Shown: piece after piece, positions 57,773-64,000 of the stretch
Position numbering within the stretch: the first letter of the stretch is position 1
How the letters are laid out: each line of letters begins with the position of its first letter
Assembly (NCBI GenBank): GCA_016191165.1
Contig: JACPPF010000023.1
Span: forward strand, 124,001-188,000
Source: Planctomycetota bacterium
GTDB lineage: Bacteria; Planctomycetota; Planctomycetia; Gemmatales; Gemmataceae
Length of the DNA stretch: 64,000 nt
Direction of reading: 5' to 3'
Program-made: the position numbers and the translations under genes
Notes under the pieces: generated by a model
Database searches by the model: none
Told to the model about the DNA's origin: nothing
The model's input: the letters and a program-made list of their open reading frames with translations, nothing else

Positions 57773-58111
57773 TTACACACGGTCCGCATACGCCTTGTTT
57801 TTCTGGAATCGAGCGAGGTTACCGATCGTAAACACCGGGAGGGAAGTTGGCGTGTTCAGAGTGCGGATTGCGGTTTCGAGGGAATCCGTCGAATCTTCAT
57901 TGCGGTTATTTGTGATCAAAACCACCTGTTCGGCCTGGCACCGTAGCCAAATTTCCGTGTCGACCGAGGTCGGCGTCAAGCCGACGTCGTCGAAGTGATA
58001 CAGAATCATGCCCAAAAAGTCCCAGTATTCCGTCCAGGGCTCTTTCTGCATTGCGCTAACCAGCTTTTCGATATCGCCTGCCAGATGCACGTCAGCCAGA
58101 ATGCCCTTCAC
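57773..58111 (-). CDS. PIN-like (DUF5615/Mut7-C-type) protein truncated by an in-frame stop
   Basis: A 112-residue open frame related to a PIN-like nuclease family, often mislabelled ACP S-malonyltransferase. Visible motifs are MKGILADVHLAGDIEKLV, VGLTPTSVDTEIWLRCQAEQ, VVLITNNRNEDSTDSLETAI and LNTPTSLPVFTIGNL. The reading frame ends with YADRV then TAA (57773-57775). After the TAA the same frame continues as KRLYDYLLDIDRVRGAGRLY then LP and stops at 57704. That is the conserved C-terminus of the family. The gene is therefore interrupted by one nonsense codon, or read through. It overlaps the upstream DUF433 gene by 20 bases. The pair resembles a toxin-antitoxin module. Confidence 0.75.
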   Translation of the reverse strand: MKGILADVHLAGDIEKLVSAMQKEPWTEYWDFLGMILYHFDDVGLTPTSVDTEIWLRCQAEQVVLITNNRNEDSTDSLETAIRTLNTPTSLPVFTIGNLARFQKNKAYADRV

Positions 58112-58469
58112 CGTTTTTCTCCGCTTTGCGTCGCATTACCTTCTCCCGTAATCGAGCCACCCATTCTTCGTGGGTCATATTTTCATCCGGGGGCGCAAAA
58201 ATGCCGCCGCGCGCCTGCTGCTCCGCGATCCGTTTTTCCTGAATCTCCTCCACACGGCGATCTCGTTGGGCGAGTTCGTCCTGGTGTTTGTTGATGTAAT
58301 CGGCGATCACGTCGAGTTCCGCACGCGATAGCGCCGGCATGAGTTGGAGAATCTCGTCCCAGGCATAGCCGCGGTGAGACCAATAGAACACGTCCATAAC
58401 CGTGATGCGCGAAGTTGAAAGTTGCAATCCGCGACCACGATTTACGAGTTCGACCGTTTCGGTTTTCAT
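58092..58469 (-). CDS. DUF433 family protein
   Basis: A 125-residue protein. DUF433 is seen as RGLQLSTSRITVMDVFYWSH then RGYAWDEILQLMPALSRAEL, a helix-turn-helix-like fold found in antitoxins of PIN-like toxins. The C-terminus (EEWVARLREKVMRRKAEKNG) is basic and helical. The stop overlaps the PIN-like gene by 20 bases, a common arrangement for translation-coupled toxin-antitoxin pairs. The start at 58469 is chosen by its purine-rich leader; MDMETP further up lacks a ribosome site. Confidence 0.75.
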   Translation of the reverse strand: MKTETVELVNRGRGLQLSTSRITVMDVFYWSHRGYAWDEILQLMPALSRAELDVIADYINKHQDELAQRDRRVEEIQEKRIAEQQARGGIFAPPDENMTHEEWVARLREKVMRRKAEKNGEGHSG

Positions 58470-58539
58470 GGGAGTTTCCATGTCCATAGGCGTAAAGGCA
58501 TCATACCACCTGAAAGGCGCCGCGCGAGCGCCAAACGGA

Positions 58540-59058
58540 TCACCCCCTGGTCGACACAATGACCTTCGCTGGCCGCAACACGCGGTCCTGGTTCATGAAA
58601 CCTTGCTCCACCACCTGCAAAACGAGGTTTGGCTCGACACTCTCCACGGGTTGCTGCATGACGGCTTCATGCACGTTCGGATCGAACGGCTTGTCGTGGG
58701 CGTCGATGCGCGTGATGCCGTGCCGTTTGAGAAGCTCAAGGAACTGCGTTTGCACCATGGCGACGCCCTGGACCAGCGCGCTCTCGTCACCGGCCTTGCG
58801 CGCGGCCGCAACGGCGCGATCGAGGTTGTCGAGGATCGGTAGAAGGTCGAGCGCCAGCGGGCCGAAGGCGTATTTGCGATCCATCTCGCGCTCGCGCTGG
58901 CTGCGCTTTTGGTAGTTGACAAACTCGGCCTGCGTGCGTTTTACGAGATCTTCAAATTGATCGCGCTCGGCCGCCAGCTTTTGGAGTTTTGCCAACTCCT
59001 CCGGCACGAAAACCCGCGGCGGGGCGACATCGGCGTTGACGTCGGCTTCGTCGCTCAT
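58540..59058 (-). CDS. grpE: Nucleotide exchange factor GrpE
   Basis: Exchanges ADP for ATP on DnaK. The 172-residue protein has a short acidic N-terminus, the long coiled-coil helix (VPEELAKLQKLAAERDQFED, LVKRTQAEFVNYQKRSQRER), a four-helix bundle (LALDLLPILDNLDRAVAAAR), and the beta domain HGITRIDAHDKPFDPNVHEA, VLQVVEQGFMNQDRVLRPAK, VIVSTRG. It lies 33 bases after dnaJ on the strand with the CCCCTGG palindrome between. DnaK itself is not in the window. Confidence 0.95.
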   Translation of the reverse strand: MSDEADVNADVAPPRVFVPEELAKLQKLAAERDQFEDLVKRTQAEFVNYQKRSQREREMDRKYAFGPLALDLLPILDNLDRAVAAARKAGDESALVQGVAMVQTQFLELLKRHGITRIDAHDKPFDPNVHEAVMQQPVESVEPNLVLQVVEQGFMNQDRVLRPAKVIVSTRG

Positions 59059-59073
59059 GTTCAGGTCTCCAAA

Positions 59074-59102
59074 CCCCTGGATTCGCTGCGCTCATCCAGG
59101 GG
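59074..59102. repeat. Palindrome of the CCCAGGGGT family, copy 3, at the dnaJ stop
   Basis: CCCCTGGATTCGCTGCGCTC / CATCCAGGGG. The dnaJ stop codon (TGA at 59092-59094) and its last codons lie in this repeat, so the protein's C-terminal residues (PEAPG) derive from it. Confidence 0.75.
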
Positions 59103-60234
59103 CTTCTGGGTCTTCCTTCTTATCCGGGCCCGTGAAAAGTTCACGCACCTTCTCGAAAAAGCTCTTGCGATGCGGCGATACATTCTTGTGGTCCAACTCC
59201 GCCAGTTCGCGTAGCAACTCTTCCTGACGCGGCGACAAGTTGCGCGGGGTCTCGACAACGACAATCACATGGAGGTCGCCACGGCGGCCGCCGGCGCCGA
59301 GGATTGGCATCCCCTTGCCGGATATGCGAATGACATCGCCCGATTGCACGCCGGCCTTGATCGTATGTTTCAGTGGAGCGTCAAGGCTGGGAACCTCGAT
59401 CTCCGCGCCAAGGGCCGCCTGGCTGAAGGTAACAGGCACCTGGCAGACGAGGTCGTCGTTCTTGCGGCGGAACATCTCGTGCTCGCGCACATGAACTTCG
59501 CAGATGAAGTTGCCGCGGGGGGCGCCCGCTTCGCCGGCCTCGCCTTCCCCGCGAAGGGTCATGCGTTGCCCGGACTGAATGCCCGGTGGGACCGACAACT
59601 CCAGGGTGCGCGTGACCTTGATTCGCCCGCGGCCTCGGCAGGCGGTGCAGGGGTCGGTGATGACCTCGCCGGCGCCGCTGCACGCAGTGCAGGTGGAGCT
59701 CATCTGAAAGGGGCCCATGCGGACGGCGGTTTCGCCGCGCCCGCCGCACTGCCGACATTTCGCGGGTCGGCTGCCGCGCCGTGCGCCGCTGCCGGAGCAT
59801 TCAACGCACAGTTCCTGCCGGGGGACCTCGATGGTTTTCTTGCACCCGCGATAGGCCTCGACCAGGTCGATTTCCAGAGCGTAGGCCAGGTGGTTTCCCG
59901 CCTGCGGCCCGCGCCGGCCTCCGCCGAAGATGCTGCCGAGAATATCGCCCAGGCCCCCCATGCCCTGGAAGATTGAATCCAGGTTGCTGAAATCCGGGGG
60001 GCCGGCGCCCTGTAATCCCTCGTGGCCGTAACGGTCATAGAGTTGCCGTTTTTCGCCATCACTGAGGATTGCATAGGCCTCCGCCGCTTCCTTGAACCTG
60101 GTCTCGGCGTCCTGGTCGCCGGGGTTCCGGTCGGGATGATACTTCATCGCCAGGCCGCGGTACGCCTTCTTGAGTTCATCGTCGGAGGCGGTTCGGGCAA
60201 CGCCCAGCACTTCGTAGTAATCCCGCTTGCTCAT
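59092..60234 (-). CDS. dnaJ: Chaperone DnaJ
   Basis: Hsp40 co-chaperone, 380 residues. J domain with [34 protein letters not shown] Gly/Phe-rich region follows ([20 protein letters not shown]). All four CxxCxGxG zinc repeats are present ([32 protein letters not shown]). The C-terminal substrate domain has [20 protein letters not shown] and a [13 protein letters not shown] end. Its ATG follows GGAG. Upstream on the strand is groEL1, separated by a 29-base inverted repeat. Confidence 0.95.
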   Translation of the reverse strand: MSKRDYYEVLGVARTASDDELKKAYRGLAMKYHPDRNPGDQDAETRFKEAAEAYAILSDGEKRQLYDRYGHEGLQGAGPPDFSNLDSIFQGMGGLGDILGSIFGGGRRGPQAGNHLAYALEIDLVEAYRGCKKTIEVPRQELCVECSGSGARRGSRPAKCRQCGGRGETAVRMGPFQMSSTCTACSGAGEVITDPCTACRGRGRIKVTRTLELSVPPGIQSGQRMTLRGEGEAGEAGAPRGNFICEVHVREHEMFRRKNDDLVCQVPVTFSQAALGAEIEVPSLDAPLKHTIKAGVQSGDVIRISGKGMPILGAGGRRGDLHVIVVVETPRNLSPRQEELLRELAELDHKNVSPHRKSFFEKVRELFTGPDKKEDPEAPG

Positions 60235-60247
60235 TGGTGCTCCGCAG

Positions 60248-60334
60248 GGAAAAAGTCAAAAGGAAAAAGGAAAAAGGGAAGAAAACTCCCTCTTTCCTTT
60301 TATCACTTTTTCCTTTTTCCTTTTGACTTTTTCC
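60248..60334. repeat. Perfect 29-bp polypurine/polypyrimidine inverted repeat between groEL1 and dnaJ
   Basis: Two 29-base perfect arms, GGAAAAAGTCAAAAGGAAAA... at 60248-60276 and its complement at 60306-60334, flank a 29-base loop. The arms are A/G-rich on one strand. The stem could work as a transcription terminator or attenuator between groEL1 and dnaJ, or affect mRNA stability. Confidence 0.75.
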
Positions 60335-60338
60335 TTGA

Positions 60339-61979
60339 TTACCGAATCGCCCCCGCGACCTTGTTGCGCGGCTCGTCGGCGTCGATGCGGGTAATCATGA
60401 CTTCGGTCGTCAGCATCAAGCCGGCGATGCTGGCGGCGTTTTGCAGGGCGGAGCGCGTGACCTTGGTCGGGTCGATGACGCCGGCCTTGATCATGTCCTC
60501 GTATTCGCCGGTCAACGCGTTGAAGCCGATGTTGAAGCCTTTTTCGCCGCGCATGCGAACTTCATCGGCGACGACGGCGCCGTCCTGTCCGGAGTTCTCG
60601 GCAAGGATGCGGACCGGTTTCTCGAGGGCGCGGGCGACGATTTCGGCCCCGGCCTTTTCATCGCCGTGCAGCTTCTTGACGGTGTCGCGGACCGCGCCGA
60701 TGGCGCGAATCAATGCCACCCCGCCGCCCGGCAAAATGCCTTCCGCCACGGCGGCGCGGGTCGCGTGCAGAGCGTCTTCGACCCGGCCCTTTTTCTGCTT
60801 CATGTCGGCCTCGGTCGCCGCGCCGACGCGGATGATGGCCACGCCGCCGGTGAGCTTCGCCAGCCGTTCGCTGAATTTTTCCTTGTCGTATTCGCTTTCG
60901 GTCTGATTCATTTGAGCGCGAATCTGATCGATGCGAGCCATGATCGCGTCCTTCTTGCCGGCGCCGGACACGATCGTACAGCCTTCCTTCTCGACGATGA
61001 CCTGTTTGGCCTTGCCGAGCTGGGTCAACTCGATGTTTTCCAGCTTCAGTCCCAGATCCTCGCTGATGAACTGCCCGCCGGTCAGCGTGGCGATGTCGCC
61101 CAGCAGAGCCTTGCGACGATCGCCAAAGCCCGGGGCCTTGACCGCGCAAACTTGGAGACCGCTGCGAAGACGGTTGACGACCAGGGCCGCCAGGGCTTCG
61201 CTTTCGACGTCGTCGGCGACAATCAGAAGCGGCTTGCCCGAGTTGTAAATCTTCTCGAGCAGCGGAATCATGTCGCGCACGCTGGAGAGTTTCTTTTCAA
61301 AGATTAGGATGTAGCAATCTTCGAGGACCGCCTTCATCTCGGTCGCATCGGTGATGAAGTACGGGGAGATATAGCCCTTGTCGAATTGCATGCCCTCGAC
61401 GAAATCGAGCGTCGTCTCGGAGGTCTTGCCTTCCTCGACGGTGATGACGCCGTCCTGGCCGACCTTTTCAAACGCCTGGGCCATCATCTTGCCGATGACC
61501 TGATCATTGTTGGCGCTGATGGACGCGACGTGGGTGAGCATGGCCTCGCCGCCCTTGTCCCAGGCGGGGATGCGTTTGGAGCTTTCTTCGAGGAAGGCAA
61601 CAACTGCGTCCACGGCCTTGTCGATGCCGCGTTTGACGGACATCGGATTGGCGCCGGCAGTAATGTTGCGAAGGCCTTCCTGGTAAATGGACAGCGCCAG
61701 GATGGTGGCGGTGGTGGTGCCATCGCCAGCGATGTCGCTGGTTTTTTGGGCGACGGCGTTGACGAGTTTCGCGCCCATGTTTTCAAACGGATCGGGGAGG
61801 TCGATCTCCTTGGAAACGGTGACGCCGTCCTTCGTGACGGTCGGACCACCGAACGATTTTTCGATGATGACGTTGCGCCCGGTCGGTCCGAGCGTGCTGC
61901 CGACGGCCTTGGCGAGCTGGTCGGCGCCGGCGAGGAGTTTCTTGCGGGCTTCGTCGGTGTAGAGTAGTTGCTTGGCCAT
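60339..61979 (-). CDS. groEL: Chaperonin GroEL (copy 1, next to groES), without GGM tail
   Basis: 60-kDa chaperonin subunit, 546 residues. The ATPase site is intact: [41 protein letters not shown]. The hinge and apical regions follow ([60 protein letters not shown]). The C-terminus ends [14 protein letters not shown] and lacks the Gly-Gly-Met repeats present in copy 2. The start at 61979 has GGAG. groES is 113 bases upstream with two palindromes between. Two chaperonin types in one operon suggest specialised substrates. Confidence 0.95.
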   Translation of the reverse strand: MAKQLLYTDEARKKLLAGADQLAKAVGSTLGPTGRNVIIEKSFGGPTVTKDGVTVSKEIDLPDPFENMGAKLVNAVAQKTSDIAGDGTTTATILALSIYQEGLRNITAGANPMSVKRGIDKAVDAVVAFLEESSKRIPAWDKGGEAMLTHVASISANNDQVIGKMMAQAFEKVGQDGVITVEEGKTSETTLDFVEGMQFDKGYISPYFITDATEMKAVLEDCYILIFEKKLSSVRDMIPLLEKIYNSGKPLLIVADDVESEALAALVVNRLRSGLQVCAVKAPGFGDRRKALLGDIATLTGGQFISEDLGLKLENIELTQLGKAKQVIVEKEGCTIVSGAGKKDAIMARIDQIRAQMNQTESEYDKEKFSERLAKLTGGVAIIRVGAATEADMKQKKGRVEDALHATRAAVAEGILPGGGVALIRAIGAVRDTVKKLHGDEKAGAEIVARALEKPVRILAENSGQDGAVVADEVRMRGEKGFNIGFNALTGEYEDMIKAGVIDPTKVTRSALQNAASIAGLMLTTEVMITRIDADEPRNKVAGAIR

Positions 61980-62008
61980 ATGGGAAAACTCCGATGATTT
62001 TCGACAAG

Positions 62009-62081
62009 CCCAGGGGTGAGCGCAGCGAACCACTGGGATGGGTTATGTCAAGCCCAGGGGTTCTCTGCGCTCACCCCTGGG
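62009..62081. repeat. Tandem pair of CCCAGGGGT palindromes between groES and groEL1
   Basis: Two copies in opposite phase (62009-62037 and 62053-62081), for example CCCAGGGGTTCTCTGCGCTC and CACCCCTGGG. They lie in the gap between groES and groEL1 and may affect their relative expression. Confidence 0.85.
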
Positions 62082-62092
62082 TCTACGAGGTT

Positions 62093-62398
62093 TTACTTCA
62101 CGATTTTGGCGAGGATGTCGCTTTCGCGCAGAATCTTGACTTCCTTGGAGCCGACCTTGACGTCGTTGCCCGCGTATTTGCCGTAGAGGACTTCATCCCC
62201 CTTGGCGACGGCCACGACGGCGCGATTGCCGTTGTCAAGCAATTTGCCTGGCCCAACTGCGATGACGGTGCCGCGCTGCGGCTTCTGCTTTGCACTGTCG
62301 GGCAGCAGGATGCCGCCGGCGGTTTTCTCCTCCGCTTCGAGCGGTTCGACAACGATGCGATCATCCAGAGGACGAATGGTGTTTTTTTCTTTGCTCAT
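62093..62398 (-). CDS. groES: Co-chaperonin GroES
   Basis: 10-kDa co-chaperonin that caps GroEL, 101 residues. Signature: IRPLDDRIVVEPLEAEEKTA, GGILLPDSAKQKPQRGTVIA (mobile loop), VGPGK, KGDEVLYGKYAGNDVKVG, then IL-type ending ESDILAKIV. The start at 62398 is preceded by GAGGAACC. Located 30 bases after the ParE-like toxin gene, with no room for a separate strong promoter, so transcription probably comes from upstream. Confidence 0.96.
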   Translation of the reverse strand: MSKEKNTIRPLDDRIVVEPLEAEEKTAGGILLPDSAKQKPQRGTVIAVGPGKLLDNGNRAVVAVAKGDEVLYGKYAGNDVKVGSKEVKILRESDILAKIVK

Positions 62399-62428
62399 TG
62401 TTGGTTCCTCGGTATGGGTCCTTTCCAA

Positions 62429-62725
62429 TCACGCCCGCCGTTGCCACACAGCCGGATCGCGTGAAGTATGAAACACGGCGATGACCATCACGTGATCGTC
62501 ATGCACCTGATAATAGAGGCAGTAGGGCCAATTGCTTACCAGCGCCTCGCGAATACCGGGCCAAGTTTCAGGATAGCGGTCGGGGCGCTCGCCAATGGCT
62601 TCCAATGTTGCATCGATTTCCGAGGCAAAACGCAGGCCGAGCCCGCTCCGACGTTCTTCATACCATGCCACGGCTTCTTCATACTCGGCCCGAGCCATTC
62701 GCCGTAGCCGGACCTCGACGCTCAT
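62429..62725 (-). CDS. RelE/ParE family toxin
   Basis: A 98-residue toxin. VRLRRMARAEYEEAVAWYEE, RRSGLGLRFASEIDATLEAI, RYPETWPGIREALVSNWPYC and LYYQVHDDHVMVIAVFHTSR match the RelE/ParE fold. ParE poisons gyrase and RelE cuts mRNA on the ribosome; which applies is not clear. The start codon lies 4 bases inside the antitoxin gene (62722-62725), an ATGA-type overlap that couples their translation. The pair sits inside the chaperone operon, between groEL2 and groES. Confidence 0.87.
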   Translation of the reverse strand: MSVEVRLRRMARAEYEEAVAWYEERRSGLGLRFASEIDATLEAIGERPDRYPETWPGIREALVSNWPYCLYYQVHDDHVMVIAVFHTSRDPAVWQRRA

Positions 62726-62955
62726 TTCGAAAACCTCTTGAGCGTGTCGGCCAAGACATCCTTCCACTTCACATAGTCATCTGGCGTTGCTTCCGCCTCG
62801 GCAATTCGGCGACGCAATTCGGCTCGCTGCTCGTCGTCTAAAAACGAGCCCGGCTGCTTGGCGACGAGCACGCTGTCCCAGAGTTGGCCTGCGAGGGCCA
62901 ATTTTTCGTCGGGGCTAAGGCGATCAAGCCCAAGCGATTCCATTGTTGCAGCCAT
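62722..62955 (-). CDS. Antitoxin of the addiction-module (PF09720-type) family
   Basis: A 77-residue protein. LDRLSPDEKLALAGQLWDSV matches the LSPxEKLxLxxxLWDSL pattern of small addiction-module antitoxins. The rest (DDEQRAELRRRIAEAEATPD, DYVKWKDVLADTLKRF) is helical, with the toxin-wrapping segment at the end. It lies 12 bases after groEL2 and overlaps the toxin gene by 4 bases. It should be labile and repress its own promoter or just neutralise the toxin; no operator is visible because the unit is inside an operon. Confidence 0.85.
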   Translation of the reverse strand: MAATMESLGLDRLSPDEKLALAGQLWDSVLVAKQPGSFLDDEQRAELRRRIAEAEATPDDYVKWKDVLADTLKRFSK

Positions 62956-62967
62956 TGGATCCTCCGC

Positions 62968-64000
62968 TTACATCATGCCACCCATGCCGCCCATTCCCCC
63001 CATGCCACCCATACCCATTCCTCCCATGCCACCCATACCTCCCATGCCACCGTCATGGCCGTGGTGATCGTGGTGATCGTCGGGTTTTTCCTTGGACGGG
63101 ATGTCGGCGATGAGCGATTCGGTGGTGAGCAGCAGGCAGGCAACGGAAGCGGCGTTTTGCAACGCGCTGCGCGTGACCTTGACGGGATCGACGACGCCGG
63201 CCTTACGCATGTCGCCGTACTCGCCAGTGAGGGCGTTGTATCCGTAGTTCTTTTCCTTGTTGCGCCGAATGTTATTGACGACCACGGAGCCATCGACGCC
63301 CGCGTTCTCCGCGATGAGCCGACAGGGCATGTCAAGGACATTGGCCAGCACGCGAATGCCGAGCGCCTCGTCGGGGTTGTCATTCTGGAGCTTGTCGAGG
63401 CATTTGCGCGATTGCAAGAGGGCAACACCTCCGCCGGCGACAATGCCCTCGGCAATTGCCGCGCGCGTCGCATGGAGGGCGTCTTCATAGAGGGCCTTGC
63501 GTTCCTTCATTTCCGTTTCGGTGGCGGCGCCAACCTTCAGCTGGGCCACGCCACCCGCGAGTTTCGCGAGCCGCTCTTGAAGTTTTTCTTGATCGTATTC
63601 GCTGTCGGTCTTTTCGATTTCCTTGCGGATCATCTCGACACGGCCATCGATCGCTTTTTGGTCGCCGGCGCCTTCGGTGACGGTCGTGTTCTCGGCATCG
63701 ACCTTGACCTTCTTGGCCCGGCCGAGGTCGGTCAGCTTGATGTTTTCGAGCTGAATGCCGAGATCTTTGAAAATCGCCTTGCCCCCCGTCAGCGTGGCCA
63801 GGTCTTCGAGCATCGCCTTGCGGCGGTCGCCGTATCCAGGCGCCTTGACCGCGCACACCTTCAGGATGCCCTTGAGCTTGTTGACAACAAGCGTGGCCAG
63901 GGCTTCGCCTTCGATGTCCTCGGCGATAATGAACAGCGGCTTGTTTTCCTTGGACAAGGTTTCAAGAAGGGGAATGAGGCTCTTGACGTTGGAGATTTTT
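62968..64000 (-). CDS. groEL: Chaperonin GroEL (copy 2, GGM-tailed), 5' part outside window
   Basis: The C-terminal 343 or so residues of a second GroEL; the frame is open to the right edge, so the gene starts beyond it. Visible: [69 protein letters not shown], then a His/Asp run ([12 protein letters not shown]) and the GGM tail [19 protein letters not shown]. The tail is the classical substrate-contact region of GroEL and is missing from copy 1. The His-rich stretch before it could bind metal. Confidence 0.95.
   Translation of the reverse strand, partial: KISNVKSLIPLLETLSKENKPLFIIAEDIEGEALATLVVNKLKGILKVCAVKAPGYGDRRKAMLEDLATLTGGKAIFKDLGIQLENIKLTDLGRAKKVKVDAENTTVTEGAGDQKAIDGRVEMIRKEIEKTDSEYDQEKLQERLAKLAGGVAQLKVGAATETEMKERKALYEDALHATRAAIAEGIVAGGGVALLQSRKCLDKLQNDNPDEALGIRVLANVLDMPCRLIAENAGVDGSVVVNNIRRNKEKNYGYNALTGEYGDMRKAGVVDPVKVTRSALQNAASVACLLLTTESLIADIPSKEKPDDHHDHHGHDGGMGGMGGMGGMGMGGMGGMGGMGGMM

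Noticed and set aside
7831-62081. CRISPR-like array
   Set aside because: The many palindromes differ in sequence and spacing, are not in regular arrays with spacers, and there are no cas genes.
62399-62428. CIRCE element before groES
   Set aside because: The gap to the upstream toxin gene is only 30 bases and holds no TTAGCACTC/GAGTGCTAA pair. I also saw none before the Hsp20 genes. A control site may lie beyond the right edge.
62968-63957. Start of groEL2 within the window
   Set aside because: The internal Met at 63957 is in the middle of the apical domain. The frame runs to the window edge, so the gene is cut by the window, not truncated.

Overview
The window looks like chromosome of a high-GC planctomycete, most likely of the Gemmata branch (order Gemmatales). 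The reasons are a planctomycete-type cytochrome c/DUF1549/DUF1553 gene at the left edge, an HYExAFE-type protein, PQQ-propeller and TPR secreted proteins, a zinc-finger anti-sigma factor fused to a huge macroglobulin-like exoplasmic part, paired GroELs, and many families of short palindromic repeats between and inside genes. This placement is inference from gene content; there is no rRNA to test it.

Layout. 1-5.4 kb (minus): the PSCyt/DUF1553 gene, tRNA-His, an NhaD/CitMHS-like antiporter, ispH, a small secreted protein and a DUF3467 protein. 5.7-12.5 kb (plus): a degenerate RsbT-like protein, a sigma-70 family factor with its own promoter and long leader, a FadJ-like beta-oxidation enzyme, a YdjM-like membrane hydrolase and an APC permease. 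12.5-18.4 kb: a VOC protein, a DUF350/lipoprotein/glutathionylspermidine-synthase-like operon, two small membrane proteins, a Uma2 nuclease and RtcB. 18.5-24 kb: EttA with an Rpn-nuclease remnant upstream, tandem Hsp20 genes, a DUF1444-like protein, pdxH behind a promoter and a terminator-like hairpin, and a MoaD-like protein convergent with pdxH. 24.2-37.9 kb: a four-part PQQ propeller protein, a D-2-hydroxyacid dehydrogenase, a class III nucleotide cyclase, mtaB, hisS, an HYExAFE protein, a sugar-phosphate isomerase, an internally deleted IS4-type element and a Gfo/Idh/MocA oxidoreductase. 38-48.8 kb (plus): a vWA protein, a TPR protein, a nucleotidyltransferase-like protein, an ABC-F ATPase, a poly-aspartate protein, a two-subunit CoA transferase split by two small genes, an M28 peptidase and a membrane protein. 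49-56.4 kb: an ECF sigma factor and its giant anti-sigma partner, a BON protein behind a structured leader, and a membrane-tethered HTH protein with acidic repeats. 56.5-64 kb (minus): NYN protein, YacG, FmdB-like protein, a DUF433/PIN-like pair, grpE, dnaJ, groEL1, groES, a ParE/antitoxin pair and groEL2.

Functional themes. The right end is a stress-chaperone island (GroES, two GroELs, DnaJ, GrpE), and the two Hsp20s lie elsewhere in the window. tRNA-His and HisRS both occur here. Two sigma-factor systems are visible: a primary-like sigma beside an RsbT-like protein, and an ECF sigma with its zinc-finger anti-sigma.

The most striking general feature is the dense set of short palindromes. 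At least four lie in frame inside conserved enzymes, and others supply the stop codons of upstream genes. Other points worth checking are the pdxH leader hairpin, a PIN-like gene cut by an in-frame TAA although its conserved tail follows, a two-copy 127-bp MITE-like element, and a split CoA-transferase operon. Function calls rest on motif recognition only, because no database search was possible.
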